64,000 nucleotides of DNA from MM2 sp035460165 (GCA_035460165.1 DATHWW010000017.1:62001-126000), one strand, 5' to 3'. Numbered from the stretch's first letter, positions 34,730-43,933 are shown. Notes: generated from the letters alone by a model not told the origin. Program-made: numbers and translations.

Positions 34730-36286
34730 ATGAAAGTCACTCCTGTTTTGCTGCTGATCCTGGACGGCTTCGGCCACAGCGAAGAATCCGCAGACAACGC
34801 CATCGCTTTGGCACACAAGCCAAATTGGGATTCCCTCTGGCGCACTTACCCCCATAGCCTGATCAATGCTTCCGAGCACTCCGTAGGCTTGCCCTCCGGG
34901 CAAATGGGCAACTCCGAAGTCGGCCATCTCAACATCGGTGCGGGACGGATTCTCTACCAGGAATTCGAGCGCATCAACCGCGCTATCGGCGACGGTGATT
35001 TCTTTACCAATCCGGCGCTGACGGAAGCCGTCAATAGCGCCAAGAACAACGACCGCACCCTGCACATCTTCGGCCTGCTTTCCAGCGGTGGCGTACACAG
35101 TCATGAACATCACATCCACAGCATGGTGGAAATGGCCGCGCGGCTCGGCCTCAAGAAAATCTGCGTGCACGCTTTCCTGGATGGTCGCGACACGCCGCCC
35201 AAAAGCGCCGAGGCATTCATCAAGCGCATGGAAGATACGTTTGCCCATTTCGGTGCAGGTTGCATCGCCACCATCATCGGCCGCTTCTACGCGATGGATC
35301 GCGACAAACGCTGGCCGCGCATGGAAGCCGCCTACAACCTCATCGCCTGCGGCAAAGGCGAATTCCGCGCCGCGACGGCCGCCGAAGGCCTAGAAATGGC
35401 CTACGCCCGCGGCGAGACGGACGAATTCGTCAAGCCTACCGTGATCGGCGAGCCGCTACGCGTGGAAGACGGCGACGTCATCGTCTACATGAACTTCCGC
35501 TCCGACCGCGCACGCGAACTCACGCGCGCCTTCCTCGACAAGAATTTCGAAGGCTTCCATCGCAGCCATATACCCAAGCTGGGCGGGTTTTACACATTAA
35601 CGATGTACAACAAGAACGAGCTTTCGGCGCACGTCGCCTTTCCGCCTGAAACCATACACAACAGCCTGGGTGAATACCTGGGTAATCTGGGCCTGAAACA
35701 GCTGCGCATCGCGGAAACCGAGAAATACCCGCACGTCACCTTCTTCTTCAACGGCGGCGAAGAGCAGGTCTACCCCGGCGAAGACCGCATCCTGGTGCCC
35801 TCGCCGCAAGTCGCTACGTACGACATGCAGCCGGAAATGAGCGCATTCGAAGTTACGGACAGGCTCGAAGAAGCCATCCTGAGCAAGAAATACGACACCA
35901 TCATCTGCAACTACGCCAACGCCGACATGGTCGGCCATACCGGCAATCTGCCGGCCGCGATCAAGGCGGTCGAGACAGTGGACATCTGCATCGGCCGCGC
36001 AGTCCGTGCCATGCAGAAAGTCGGCGGCGAAGTCATCATCACCGCCGATCACGGCAATGCGGAGTGCATGGAAGATCATACCCACCAGCAGCCGCACACT
36101 CAGCACACGACCAACCTCGTGCCGCTGTTGTACGTCGGCCGCCCGGCGCACCTGGCCAACAATGGCGCGCTTTCCGATGTCGCACCGACGCTGCTGCGCA
36201 TGATGGGATTGCCGCAACCCACCGAAATGACGGGACGCCCTTTGGTCGAGTTCGAGGATGTGCCTCTCGCCGTCAACGCACAGTAA
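34730..36286 (+). CDS. gpmI: 2,3-bisphosphoglycerate-independent phosphoglycerate mutase
   Basis: Mn-dependent glycolytic enzyme interconverting 3- and 2-phosphoglycerate. 518 residues. Metal site LLILDGFGHSEESADNAI, phospho-Ser62 in GQMGNSEVGHLNIGAGR, FLDGRDTPPKSA, MNFRSDRARELTRAF, and the second metal cluster CNYANADMVGHTGN with TADHGNAECMEDH. Start ATG 34730 follows AGTTGAG. Confidence 0.97.
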   Translation: MKVTPVLLLILDGFGHSEESADNAIALAHKPNWDSLWRTYPHSLINASEHSVGLPSGQMGNSEVGHLNIGAGRILYQEFERINRAIGDGDFFTNPALTEAVNSAKNNDRTLHIFGLLSSGGVHSHEHHIHSMVEMAARLGLKKICVHAFLDGRDTPPKSAEAFIKRMEDTFAHFGAGCIATIIGRFYAMDRDKRWPRMEAAYNLIACGKGEFRAATAAEGLEMAYARGETDEFVKPTVIGEPLRVEDGDVIVYMNFRSDRARELTRAFLDKNFEGFHRSHIPKLGGFYTLTMYNKNELSAHVAFPPETIHNSLGEYLGNLGLKQLRIAETEKYPHVTFFFNGGEEQVYPGEDRILVPSPQVATYDMQPEMSAFEVTDRLEEAILSKKYDTIICNYANADMVGHTGNLPAAIKAVETVDICIGRAVRAMQKVGGEVIITADHGNAECMEDHTHQQPHTQHTTNLVPLLYVGRPAHLANNGALSDVAPTLLRMMGLPQPTEMTGRPLVEFEDVPLAVNAQ

Positions 36287-37526
36287 CGGTTATCGCATCA
36301 GCGCATTAAAGCGGTGGACTCGGGTTAGTGCCTTCGCCCTCGCCTTGCTGTCGCTGCCAGCCGTCGCCCTCGCCGCCAAACCGGAAGCCTCGAAGGAGGC
36401 GCTGCAGGAGCTGAAAAGCCGCATCGAGTCGCTCAAAAAAGAACTCGACACGACCAAGGAAGCGCATTCCGAGGCCGCCGATGCACTCAAAAAGAGCGAG
36501 CAGGCCATCAGCGAGGCCAACCGCAAGCTCCATGAAATCGCCCAGCAGCAAGCCACCAGTCGCCAATCGCTGCAGTCCCTGCAACAGGAACTCGCCGGCC
36601 TCAACGAAACCATACGCGACCAGCAGCAACTATTGGGCAAGCAGTTCTACCAGCAGTACCTCAACGGGCAGCAAGGCTATCTGCAGATCGTGCTGACCGG
36701 ACATGACCCCAATATCGTCACGCGCGACCTGCATTATTTTTCATACCTCGCCCGCGCCCGCGCCGAGATGATCGAATCGTTGCGCAAAAATCTCGAGCAC
36801 GTGGCGACGCTCAACCAGAAAACGACGACCACACTCGCCGAAATCAATGCATTGAAAGAGGAACAGGAAAAGCAGCGCCAGCAGCTGGAATCCGAGAAAC
36901 GGGAACGCAAGGGCGTAATGCAAGAACTGGCCGGGAAAATCAAAATGCAGAGCGGCGAAATATCCAAGCTGCGACGCGACGAAAAACGCCTCACCAACCT
37001 GGTCGAGCGGCTGGCGCGCATCGTACCGGCCAAGCCCAAGCGCAAGAAACCGGCGCACCCCGTACCTTCGCCCTCGGCGCCCATAGGCAAGAACGAATCG
37101 CTCCCCAGCCCGTCGCTGGCCGACACCGCGTTTGCCGCGCTTAAGGGCAAACTCAACCTGCCGGTGCGCGGCGACATCGTCAATCGTTTCGGCGCCACAC
37201 GCGAAGACAGCGGAATCTCCTGGAAAGGATTATTCATTCGCGCCAATGAGGGCAGCGAGGTGAAATCCATCGCCTCCGGCACCGTCGTATTCGCCGACTG
37301 GCTGCGCGGCTTCGGCAACCTGCTGATCATCGATCACGGCGACGGTTTCATGAGCCTCTACGGCAACAACCAGGCGCTGCTGAAAAACGTCGGCGACGAG
37401 GTCGGACCGGGAGACAACATCGCCTCGGTCGGCAACAGCGGCGGCAATGCGAATTCCGGGCTTTATTTTGAAATGCGCCACCGCAGCAAACCGTTCGATC
37501 CGCTGGGCTGGTGCGTGCTTAGATAG
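36258..37526 (+). CDS. EnvC-like murein hydrolase activator (coiled coil + degenerate LytM)
   Basis: 422 residues: signal peptide (AFALALLSLPAVALAA), long coiled coil (about residues 45-255), and a C-terminal M23/LytM domain. Zn ligands of active M23 peptidases are missing: the first His site reads WKGLFIRAN and the HxH motif reads GLYFEMRH, as in EnvC, which activates amidases rather than cutting peptidoglycan. The ATG at 36258 overlaps the end of gpmI by 29 bases; no later canonical start precedes the signal peptide. The gpmI-envC pairing is conserved in proteobacteria. Confidence 0.9.
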   Translation: MCLSPSTHSNGYRISALKRWTRVSAFALALLSLPAVALAAKPEASKEALQELKSRIESLKKELDTTKEAHSEAADALKKSEQAISEANRKLHEIAQQQATSRQSLQSLQQELAGLNETIRDQQQLLGKQFYQQYLNGQQGYLQIVLTGHDPNIVTRDLHYFSYLARARAEMIESLRKNLEHVATLNQKTTTTLAEINALKEEQEKQRQQLESEKRERKGVMQELAGKIKMQSGEISKLRRDEKRLTNLVERLARIVPAKPKRKKPAHPVPSPSAPIGKNESLPSPSLADTAFAALKGKLNLPVRGDIVNRFGATREDSGISWKGLFIRANEGSEVKSIASGTVVFADWLRGFGNLLIIDHGDGFMSLYGNNQALLKNVGDEVGPGDNIASVGNSGGNANSGLYFEMRHRSKPFDPLGWCVLR

Positions 37527-37618
37527 ACTCTATCTTGGCCCGCCAGGACGCCAAGAACCACAGTACCGGAATGACGACTCCGTGCCGGGCGCACAGGCCT
37601 GAAGGTTTTGCGGCGCTT

Positions 37619-38239
37619 TCAACGCGGCGCTTCCAGACGCTGCATCGAGCGATCATGCCAGCCAGACAGCAACAGCAGTGCGGCCAGCGCTCCCAGCAGC
37701 GCCAGGAACATATCCCATTGCGTATCCCATACGTCGCCCTGCGTGGCGAGGAAAGCTACCGCATCGCTGCCGGAGGCGACGGCTACCCACCACTCGAGCA
37801 TTTCATAGAGCGCGCTGATCGCCAGCGCAACGCAGAGCACGAGAAAGAACAGCCACTTGCCGGGCCTGAGCGGGGAGATGCGCAGCAGAATCTCGCGCGC
37901 AACAATGGCCGGAATAAACCCCTGTGCGACGTGTCCGAGCCGGTCGTAATAATTCCGGTCCCAGCCGTTGACGTCGCGCAGCCAGTTGAAGAGCGGCATT
38001 TCGGCATAGGTGTAGTGCCCGCCGATCAGCAGGATGATCGCGTGCACCAGCATTAGTCCATAAGCCAGGCGCGAGAAGGGAAAGCGTTTATACGTGAATA
38101 TCAGTAGCGGCAACGCGATCATCACCGGAAACACTTCGAGAAACCAGGTGAAGCGGTCGTGCGGCTGGATGGCCGACCAGACGGACACCGCGCCGAGTAT
38201 TGCCAGCAACAGCGCATAGTAACGGCGCTCCGCGGTCAT
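37619..38239 (-). CDS. DUF2238 (YjdF-like) inner membrane protein
   Basis: 206 residues with six hydrophobic helices and conserved polar motifs typical of DUF2238: GGHYTYAEMPLFNW, NYYDRLGHVAQGF, ISALYEMLEWW and FLATQGDVWDTQWDMFLA. Function unknown. It overlaps the stop of the alcohol dehydrogenase by 4 bases and is the last gene of that minus-strand group. Confidence 0.88.
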   Translation of the reverse strand: MTAERRYYALLLAILGAVSVWSAIQPHDRFTWFLEVFPVMIALPLLIFTYKRFPFSRLAYGLMLVHAIILLIGGHYTYAEMPLFNWLRDVNGWDRNYYDRLGHVAQGFIPAIVAREILLRISPLRPGKWLFFLVLCVALAISALYEMLEWWVAVASGSDAVAFLATQGDVWDTQWDMFLALLGALAALLLLSGWHDRSMQRLEAPR

Positions 38240-39426
38240 AGCCGTTCTTCCAGGATTGCCGCGACTTCATCGTCGGTCAGCACGATGGGGTTGGTTTTCA
38301 TGCTGCTGCCGCGGCAGTTGGCGACCACGCGTGGAATGTCCTCCCTGCGCATGCCGTATTCGCCCAGGCGCGGTAATTGCAAAAGCTCCGTCCAGTCCGC
38401 GAGGATTTCCAGCAGCGCGGCATGCGCAGCTTCATCGTCGAGATTCGGCGTGTGCGTCAGCAGCCGGCCCAGCTCGGCATATTTGCTCAAGGTCGGGCTG
38501 GAGGGAGCGCGCTGGCGCAAGCAGCGGATATTGCTGGCGCTGCACGCCGCCACCAGCGTGCCGCAAACGACGCCATGCGGAATGGGGAAGAACGCGCCCA
38601 GCGGGGCGGCCAATCCATGCACCGAGCCCAGCCCGACCTGCGCCAAGGTGATGCCCGACAATAGCGAGGCATAGGCCATGCCGCTGCGATACGCGGCAAG
38701 GTCGCCGGTACCGGCGTGCCACGGCAGCAGGCTGTCGCGCGCCGCGCGGATGCCGGACAATGCCAGGGCGTCGGTAAACGGGTTGGACTTGAGTGAAACG
38801 TAGGATTCCAGCAGCTGGGTCACCGCATCCATGCCATCGGCCGCGACCAGTTCGGCCGGGCACGTCGCCAGCAACTCCGGATCCACTACCGCATATTTCG
38901 CCACCAGGGAGTCATGACGAAAGGATTTCTTGAAACCCTGCTCGCCCTGCACCGACAGTACGGCATTTTTGGTCGCTTCCGAGCCCGTGCCGGCCGTAGT
39001 CGGCACCGCGATGAAAGGCACGGCCGGACCTTGATACGGCAACTCCGGGCCAACGCCTTCCAGGTAATCCATCACACTATTAGGAACGCGCAGCAGTCCG
39101 GCGATGGCCTTGGCGGTATCCAGCACACTGCCGCCACCGATGCCGATGACCGCATCGATCTGCGCAGACCTAAACTGGCTCGCCAGTCCGTCCGCTAACT
39201 GCGGCGAAGGTTCGCCGCTGACGCTGACATGCTCGTAGGCAATCCCTGCGGCGTGCAAACCTTCCAGCAATTCGGGCCATGCCGGCGAATTGCGGAACGA
39301 AGCGCTGCCCGTCACCAGTAAAGCATGCCGGCCGAATTCGAGCGCCAGTTCGGGCAAGCGGCGGCGCATGCCATCGCCGAAAACAATGCGTGGCAGATTG
39401 GAAATCGCGAATGCGGGGATATTCAT
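38236..39426 (-). CDS. iron-containing alcohol dehydrogenase
   Basis: 396-residue type III (Fe-dependent) dehydrogenase. NAD-binding GIGGGSVLDTAKAIAGLL, substrate loop FIAVPTTAGTGSEATKNAV, and metal-ligand segments AADGMDAVTQLLESYVS and GLGSVHGLAAPLGAFFPIPHG. The start at 39426 has GGAGG seven bases upstream; the longer frame lacks one. Overlaps the preceding monooxygenase-like gene by 4 bases. Substrate unknown. Confidence 0.92.
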   Translation of the reverse strand: MNIPAFAISNLPRIVFGDGMRRRLPELALEFGRHALLVTGSASFRNSPAWPELLEGLHAAGIAYEHVSVSGEPSPQLADGLASQFRSAQIDAVIGIGGGSVLDTAKAIAGLLRVPNSVMDYLEGVGPELPYQGPAVPFIAVPTTAGTGSEATKNAVLSVQGEQGFKKSFRHDSLVAKYAVVDPELLATCPAELVAADGMDAVTQLLESYVSLKSNPFTDALALSGIRAARDSLLPWHAGTGDLAAYRSGMAYASLLSGITLAQVGLGSVHGLAAPLGAFFPIPHGVVCGTLVAACSASNIRCLRQRAPSSPTLSKYAELGRLLTHTPNLDDEAAHAALLEILADWTELLQLPRLGEYGMRREDIPRVVANCRGSSMKTNPIVLTDDEVAAILEERL

Positions 39427-39725
39427 GCGGCACCCTCCGGATATAGCCCGCGATAGCGCACCCCTGCGCGCGGTTCCGCCATCCACTCGGCGACGGTAGC
39501 GCGCCACTTCAGGTAATGCGTGGTCTGTTTGTGCAAGGCCGCATCGGACTCGCTGGCATAGGCTTCGTATAGTACGAAACGCGTCGCATCGTCCGGCGAC
39601 TGCAGCACATCGAAACGCCGGTTTCCGGGTTCTCGCACCGAATGCAGATGATTTTCATGCGTGGCGCGAATGAAGTCATCCACATGCTCCGGCTTGACGT
39701 GGACATGCACCAGCGTGACGTGCAT
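39423..39725 (-). CDS. antibiotic biosynthesis monooxygenase (ABM)-domain protein
   Basis: 100 residues of a ferredoxin-like ABM/LsrG/YgiN fold: VTLVHVHVKPEHVDDFIRAT, REPGNRRFDVLQSPDDATRF, and YEAYASESDAALHKQTTHYL. Small dimeric proteins of this type act on quinols or degrade signals. It precedes the iron alcohol dehydrogenase with a 4-base overlap and lies 2 bases after the YjbQ gene. Confidence 0.87.
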   Translation of the reverse strand: MHVTLVHVHVKPEHVDDFIRATHENHLHSVREPGNRRFDVLQSPDDATRFVLYEAYASESDAALHKQTTHYLKWRATVAEWMAEPRAGVRYRGLYPEGAA

Positions 39726-39727
39726 CG

Positions 39728-40147
39728 CTACTCTCCGATCAGATGCAGCACCACGCGTCGCGTGGCGGACTCGTGGCGGTGCTCGTAAAGAAAGACTCCC
39801 TGCCAAGTACCAAGCGCCGCCTTGCCGCCGAGCAGCGGGATGCACAGGTGCGTTTGCGTCAGCGCCGTGCGTACATGCGCCGGCATATCGTCCGGGCCTT
39901 CGGCGGTATGGACGAACAAAGGATCACCGTCCGGCACCAGCCGCGAAAAGAAACGTTCAAGATCGGCGATCACGTCGGGATCGTAATTTTCGTTGATCAA
40001 CAGGCTGGCGGAAGTGTGCTGAATATAGAGCGTCAACATGCCGGCAGTCATACCGCTCTGCCGGGCCCAGGTCGTCACCTCATTGGTGATATCGTAAATG
40101 CGGCGGCCTTGGGTTTTGACGGAAAGTTGATAAGTAATTTGGCGCAT
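39728..40147 (-). CDS. YjbQ/UPF0047 family protein
   Basis: 139 residues: GMLTLYIQHTSASLLINENY, DPDVIADLERFFSRLVPDGD, LIPLLGGK-like CIPLLGGKAALGTWQGVFLY and EHRHE; these match the UPF0047 fold with a conserved His metal site, annotated as a secondary thiamine-phosphate synthase in some databases. Start at 40147 gives the family N-terminus MRQITYQLSVKTQGRR. Confidence 0.92.
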   Translation of the reverse strand: MRQITYQLSVKTQGRRIYDITNEVTTWARQSGMTAGMLTLYIQHTSASLLINENYDPDVIADLERFFSRLVPDGDPLFVHTAEGPDDMPAHVRTALTQTHLCIPLLGGKAALGTWQGVFLYEHRHESATRRVVLHLIGE

Positions 40148-40158
40148 GCGCAAAGCTT

Positions 40159-40193
40159 CGGTCAGGGGAGACAGGAAATTATATCCCTGACCG
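40159..40193 (-). promoter_or_regulatory. -10 element inside an inverted repeat upstream of yjbQ-type gene
   Basis: Minus-strand TATAAT (40178-40183) lies within the loop of a 9-bp inverted repeat CGGTCAGGG (40159-40167) / CCCTGACCG (40185-40193). The arrangement suggests a promoter with an overlapping operator for the YjbQ-ABM-ADH-DUF2238 operon. Confidence 0.45.
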
Positions 40194-40293
40194 GAAGACG
40201 ATGCGCCGTCATGCGATCTTGAAACGTTCGGCTGTGACACACAGCTGAGGATCAGCCACCTTGTCGCCGATCGACAATGATTTATCGACCTTG

Positions 40294-40965
40294 TCAGCCC
40301 AAGAGGCGATCTTTCACCCGCAATACATAAACGGCTTCTTTCAGCCGTGTCACGCCCTTGTCGCGAAAGCGCGGCTCCTGCGCCAGAATATCCGCCTCCA
40401 GTAACAGCCTGATATCGCACTGCGCGCCGAACAACGCGGCGATCTCCTCTGCATCAACATTGAACGGCGGGCCCGGCATTTCATGCTGCGGGTATTCGAA
40501 GGCGACCAGCAGCGTTTTGACGCCGGAAGGAAGCAACTGGAGAAGGTGGCGGGCATAGTGCGCACGCAATTCCGGCGGAAGCGCGACTAAGGCGGCACGA
40601 TCATAAACAGCCGATACCCCGGCCAAGTGGGATGCCGTGAGAGCGAAAAAATCCCCGCAGTAAAGACGGATCCCGTCGCATTCGTATAGTTGGAATGAAT
40701 CAACCGTCGAGATCGATGGCGTCAGGCGGTTTTCCTCAAAGAACTCCCGCACCGCAATGGGGCTGACCTCCACTCCCACAACCTCATGCCCTTGTGCACG
40801 CAGCCAGAGCAGGTCATTGCTTTTCCCGCACAACGGGACGAAAACCCGGCTGCCGGGAGCGACGCCCAGCGCAGGCCAGAAGCGGGTCAGATAAGGATGG
40901 ACTTCATCGCGATGAAAACCGATCTGCCGGTTTTGCCAGCGCTCGTGCCAGAAATCAGGATTCAT
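40294..40965 (-). CDS. tpm: thiopurine S-methyltransferase
   Basis: SAM-dependent methyltransferase of 223 residues, full length. Starts MNPDFWHERWQNRQIGFHRD, motif RVFVPLCGKSNDLLWLRAQG (SAM loop), VVGVEVSPIAVREFFEENRL, and YDRAALVALPPELRAHYARH, all typical of bacterial TPMT. In bacteria it acts on thiopurines and on Se/Te compounds. Confidence 0.95.
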   Translation of the reverse strand: MNPDFWHERWQNRQIGFHRDEVHPYLTRFWPALGVAPGSRVFVPLCGKSNDLLWLRAQGHEVVGVEVSPIAVREFFEENRLTPSISTVDSFQLYECDGIRLYCGDFFALTASHLAGVSAVYDRAALVALPPELRAHYARHLLQLLPSGVKTLLVAFEYPQHEMPGPPFNVDAEEIAALFGAQCDIRLLLEADILAQEPRFRDKGVTRLKEAVYVLRVKDRLLG

Positions 40966-41009
40966 TGTGCTTTTACTCTAGGGACACTCTCGGCATGGAG
41001 AGGACGCGG

Positions 41010-41456
41010 CTAAGGGTTATAGAGTTGACTGAAATGAGACTCGCTGAATCCATTCATGAGATTGTCCCCAACCAGGATGAGCGGCACGCCTTTACCGTTG
41101 AGTGCGTCATATTCTGATTTCGCACTTGCGGAGCTTTCAATGTCGTGATCTTCAAAAGGAATATTGTTAGCCTGGAAATAGCGGCGCGCCTTGGTGCAAT
41201 AGCCGCACCAGGTTGTCCCATACAGGATGACATTTTTCTTGGCCACCGATTTGGGAGCAACCTGCTTGATAGTCCGAGGCGAAGCGCGATAAGTTTGCAC
41301 GCCGGAAATGCTTCTGACCTTGAATTCCTCGTAACGCGCGGCTTGCGGTTTACGGTCCTCGAAATGCACCGTGCCGTCCTTGTCCACCCACTTGTAGATT
41401 TCTGCCAAAACATCAAACGACAACAGAGTCAGTAACAACCACAGCAAAACACGCAT
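41010..41456 (-). CDS. exported DUF4124-glutaredoxin fusion protein
   Basis: 148 residues: signal peptide (LLWLLLTLLSFDVLA), DUF4124 domain (EIYKWVDKDGTVHFEDRKPQ), linker, then a glutaredoxin-like domain with CGYC (Cys84, Cys87) in LYGTTWCGYCTKARRYF and cis-Pro in GKGVPLILVGD. The periplasmic placement of a glutaredoxin fold after a DUF4124 module suggests an extracytoplasmic thiol redox protein. Stands between tpm and a transglycosylase gene. Confidence 0.9.
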   Translation of the reverse strand: MRVLLWLLLTLLSFDVLAEIYKWVDKDGTVHFEDRKPQAARYEEFKVRSISGVQTYRASPRTIKQVAPKSVAKKNVILYGTTWCGYCTKARRYFQANNIPFEDHDIESSASAKSEYDALNGKGVPLILVGDNLMNGFSESHFSQLYNP

Positions 41457-41501
41457 GCTTCCCCCGCAGGATTGTTGTATTGGATTACTTTTTATTAAGA
41501 A

Positions 41502-42413
41502 CTAACCCTTCTTGGTCACAACAGGAGAAGGCATTACCAGGTCTTCATCAAAGGGGTGGGATGCGCGCTGATAGAACTTCATCACGCGTTTCACGTAATT
41601 GCGCGTTTCCGGATAGGGGGGAATTCCCTTGTAGCGGTCCACCGCGCGTTCACCGGCGTTGTAGGCGGCGGCTACCAGTTCGACATCGCCCTTGAAATAC
41701 GCGAGCAGCCAACGCAAGTACTTGAGGCCACCCTTGATATTCTGCGTGGCGTCGAAAGCGTTCTTGACGTTGAAGCGCTCGGCAGTCGCGGGAATCAACT
41801 GCATCAGGCCCATCGCACTCTTGTTCGAAAGCGCTTCGGGGCTGAAGTTGGATTCGACTGCTATCACCGACAACGCGAAATTGGGGTCAATGCCGTACCA
41901 GTCGGAAAGGGAGCGCACCATGTCGACCACCCAGCGGCGATTCTTGGGCAGGGTTTCGACATAGCGTTCGATGCGGGTGATTTCAGGCTCGAGTTCGGAA
42001 CGAATACTGGAGCGCGGCGGGAGCTTTTCCGGCAGGACTTCCGCCAGCACGCACGGCGGCAATTTGTCCGCCTGTTGCAAATTGATGGTTTCCAGCATGT
42101 TCTGCGCCTGGGAATGGCCTTGGTGCGCGGCCACGTGGAACAGCGCTGCCGCCTGCTCGCGGTTTTCAGGCACCCCTTTGCCGAAAGCGTACTGCATGCC
42201 GAGACGGTACTGCGCCTCGGCGCTGCCGAGCCTGGACGCGGTGCAATACAACTTGGCCACGCTCCAGCCTTTTTCGGGATCGTCCAGCTCGCCCGCCAGC
42301 ACATCGGCTTGCGTCAGCAGCTCACGCGCCTTGGGCGATTCCTCGGAATAATCCGCCGGCATGGACGCAGCATTGACCGCCCAGGCGACCAACCCGAGAA
42401 GTACCGCAACCAA
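41502..42413 (-). CDS. lytic transglycosylase with Sel1-like repeat and SLT domain
   Basis: 303 residues as drawn. Signal peptide, a Sel1/TPR-like repeat (LGSAEAQYRLGMQYAFGKGV, then AALFHVAAHQGHSQAQNML), and an SLT domain with Glu in SVIAVESNFSPEALSNKSAM, GLMQLIPATAERFNV and AAYNAGERAVDRYKGIPPY. The start is unclear: TTG at 42413 gives a signal peptide lacking its basic n-region, while an in-frame ATT at 42434, with GGAG upstream, would add ILSSIKQ. Confidence 0.88.
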   Translation of the reverse strand: MVAVLLGLVAWAVNAASMPADYSEESPKARELLTQADVLAGELDDPEKGWSVAKLYCTASRLGSAEAQYRLGMQYAFGKGVPENREQAAALFHVAAHQGHSQAQNMLETINLQQADKLPPCVLAEVLPEKLPPRSSIRSELEPEITRIERYVETLPKNRRWVVDMVRSLSDWYGIDPNFALSVIAVESNFSPEALSNKSAMGLMQLIPATAERFNVKNAFDATQNIKGGLKYLRWLLAYFKGDVELVAAAYNAGERAVDRYKGIPPYPETRNYVKRVMKFYQRASHPFDEDLVMPSPVVTKKG

Positions 42414-42525
42414 TTGTTTAATCGAACTTAAAATGGCAGCATCTCCGACGCCATGACAGATGGGCCAAGTATACTCTTTCGCTACTTAACGGTAGCAATT
42501 AGTGCATTAATTTTCGAGCAAAAAC

Positions 42526-43170
42526 TCATGCGCGTAATCTGGCCTTATATGCCCGCACGAGCCCACTCACAGCCAGCGATCCCAGCCCGAGTGCCAATCC
42601 AAGCAGCACAATGGCGCCCATGTGGTCGCGAATCAGCGGAATGTTGCCGAAGAAATACCCCCCGGGCACCAGGATGAGCACCCATACCGCGGCACCGGCG
42701 ATCACCGAAATCAGGAATTTCTCGAAGGCCATGCCGGCAATACCGCCGACAAACGGTGCAAATGTGCGCACCACGGCAATGAACGGGGACAAGATGAAAG
42801 TGACGCGCCCGTAGCGCTCGTAAAATGCATGCGTCTTCTGCAATGCGTCCCGATCCAGCCATCGGTAGTTCAAGGTATACGCCCGCTGGCCAATGGCGCG
42901 TCCGGTCCCGTAGCTGAGCACGCTGCCCAATACGGCGGCGGCAAAAAGCAGGGGCAGCAGCAGCCAGATATTGAGCGCGCCCATGGCGCAAAATGCCCCG
43001 CAGAGGAATAACAAGGGATCGCCCGGCAGGAAGAATAAAGGCAGCACCCCTATTTCGCAGCACACCACCGCGAACAACATCACATAAATCACCTCGTGGT
43101 GATGGGCGATCATGCCGCCGAGCTGTTGATCGAAATGCACCAGAAAATTCAGGAACTGCGCGAAATCCAT
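42526..43170 (-). CDS. DedA family membrane protein
   Basis: 214-residue VTT/DedA-fold protein with 5-6 membrane segments; DedA members are involved in lipid flipping (undecaprenyl phosphate) and membrane homeostasis. Motifs: CCEIGVLPLFFLPGDPLLFL, then LGSVLSYGTGRAIGQRAYTL, RYGRVTFILSPFIAVVRTFA, and PFVGGIAGMAFEKFLI. The start at 43170 is preferred; an in-frame ATG at 43212 adds 14 residues. Confidence 0.93.
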   Translation of the reverse strand: MDFAQFLNFLVHFDQQLGGMIAHHHEVIYVMLFAVVCCEIGVLPLFFLPGDPLLFLCGAFCAMGALNIWLLLPLLFAAAVLGSVLSYGTGRAIGQRAYTLNYRWLDRDALQKTHAFYERYGRVTFILSPFIAVVRTFAPFVGGIAGMAFEKFLISVIAGAAVWVLILVPGGYFFGNIPLIRDHMGAIVLLGLALGLGSLAVSGLVRAYKARLRA

Positions 43171-43258
43171 GCTGGTATTCCCGGTGATTGGAATGGATGC
43201 AATTGCATCCAATATAGCAGGTCATTCATCACCTTGGCACCCATACCGCACGGACAAA

Positions 43259-43285
43259 ACAAAGGCCAGATAAACTGGCCTTTGT
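43259..43285 (-). terminator. rho-independent terminator of the EF-hand gene
   Basis: ACAAAGGCCAG (left), loop ATAAA, CTGGCCTTTGT (right). On the minus strand the stem ends in a T-rich run 20 bases after the EF-hand stop. Confidence 0.8.
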
Positions 43286-43302
43286 CGATAACAATACCCA
43301 TC

Positions 43303-43794
43303 CTAGTTGCCGGTTGTTTTGCGCAGCCAGCTTTCTGCGTCGATCATCTTTTCGCCCTTCGTGTCCATGGCAGTAAAGACCGTATCATGGAATTTGATGA
43401 ACTCATCCTTGGTGACCTTATGGTCCTTGTCGGTGTCCATCGCCTTCATCATTTCCATCTTGCGCAATTGCTGGCTATAACCGCCGGTCGCGATGCTGAC
43501 CTTGTTGTCGCCCTTGGTGCCCACCCATTCCTTGCTGTCGATGGATCCGTCACGATTTTTGTCCAGTTCGTCAAAGAGCGAACCGTAATAGGTCGTAAAC
43601 TCTTCTCCAGACACCATATGGTCGCTGTTCGCGTCCAGCATCTTCATCATTTCCATGGTGTGCAACTCGCGGTTATAGCCGCCGGTGCCCAGCATGGTAT
43701 CTGCCGATGCGATAGTGGAAAATCCCGCCAGCGACAGCAGTGCTCCGACCATCATTGCAGTACGATTACAGCGAGTAGCCATTCGAGTAGTCAT
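43303..43794 (-). CDS. exported EF-hand Ca2+-binding protein
   Basis: 163 residues with signal peptide (AMMVGALLSLAGFSTIASA). Four EF-hand loops: Asp54-Glu65 (DANSDHMVSGEE), Asp78-Glu89 (DKNRDGSIDSKE), Asp120-Glu131 (DTDKDHKVTKDE) and a degenerate fourth from Asp144 (DTKGEKMIDAES). The two halves are internal repeats (TGGYNRELHTMEMMKMLD and TGGYSQQLRKMEMMKAMD), so it arose by duplication. Periplasmic calcium buffer or sensor. Confidence 0.9.
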   Translation of the reverse strand: MTTRMATRCNRTAMMVGALLSLAGFSTIASADTMLGTGGYNRELHTMEMMKMLDANSDHMVSGEEFTTYYGSLFDELDKNRDGSIDSKEWVGTKGDNKVSIATGGYSQQLRKMEMMKAMDTDKDHKVTKDEFIKFHDTVFTAMDTKGEKMIDAESWLRKTTGN

Positions 43795-43933
43795 TTCAGC
43801 CTCCTAATTATTAAAGAATTAGCGGGGGAAGAATCCCTGAAAACAGGAACGTACCCGCATGGATTAGTCGACCTCCCCACCGAGCCCTTACAAAATTATG
43901 ATTTATGCAGATCGGCAAACGGCTCAAGCCTGT

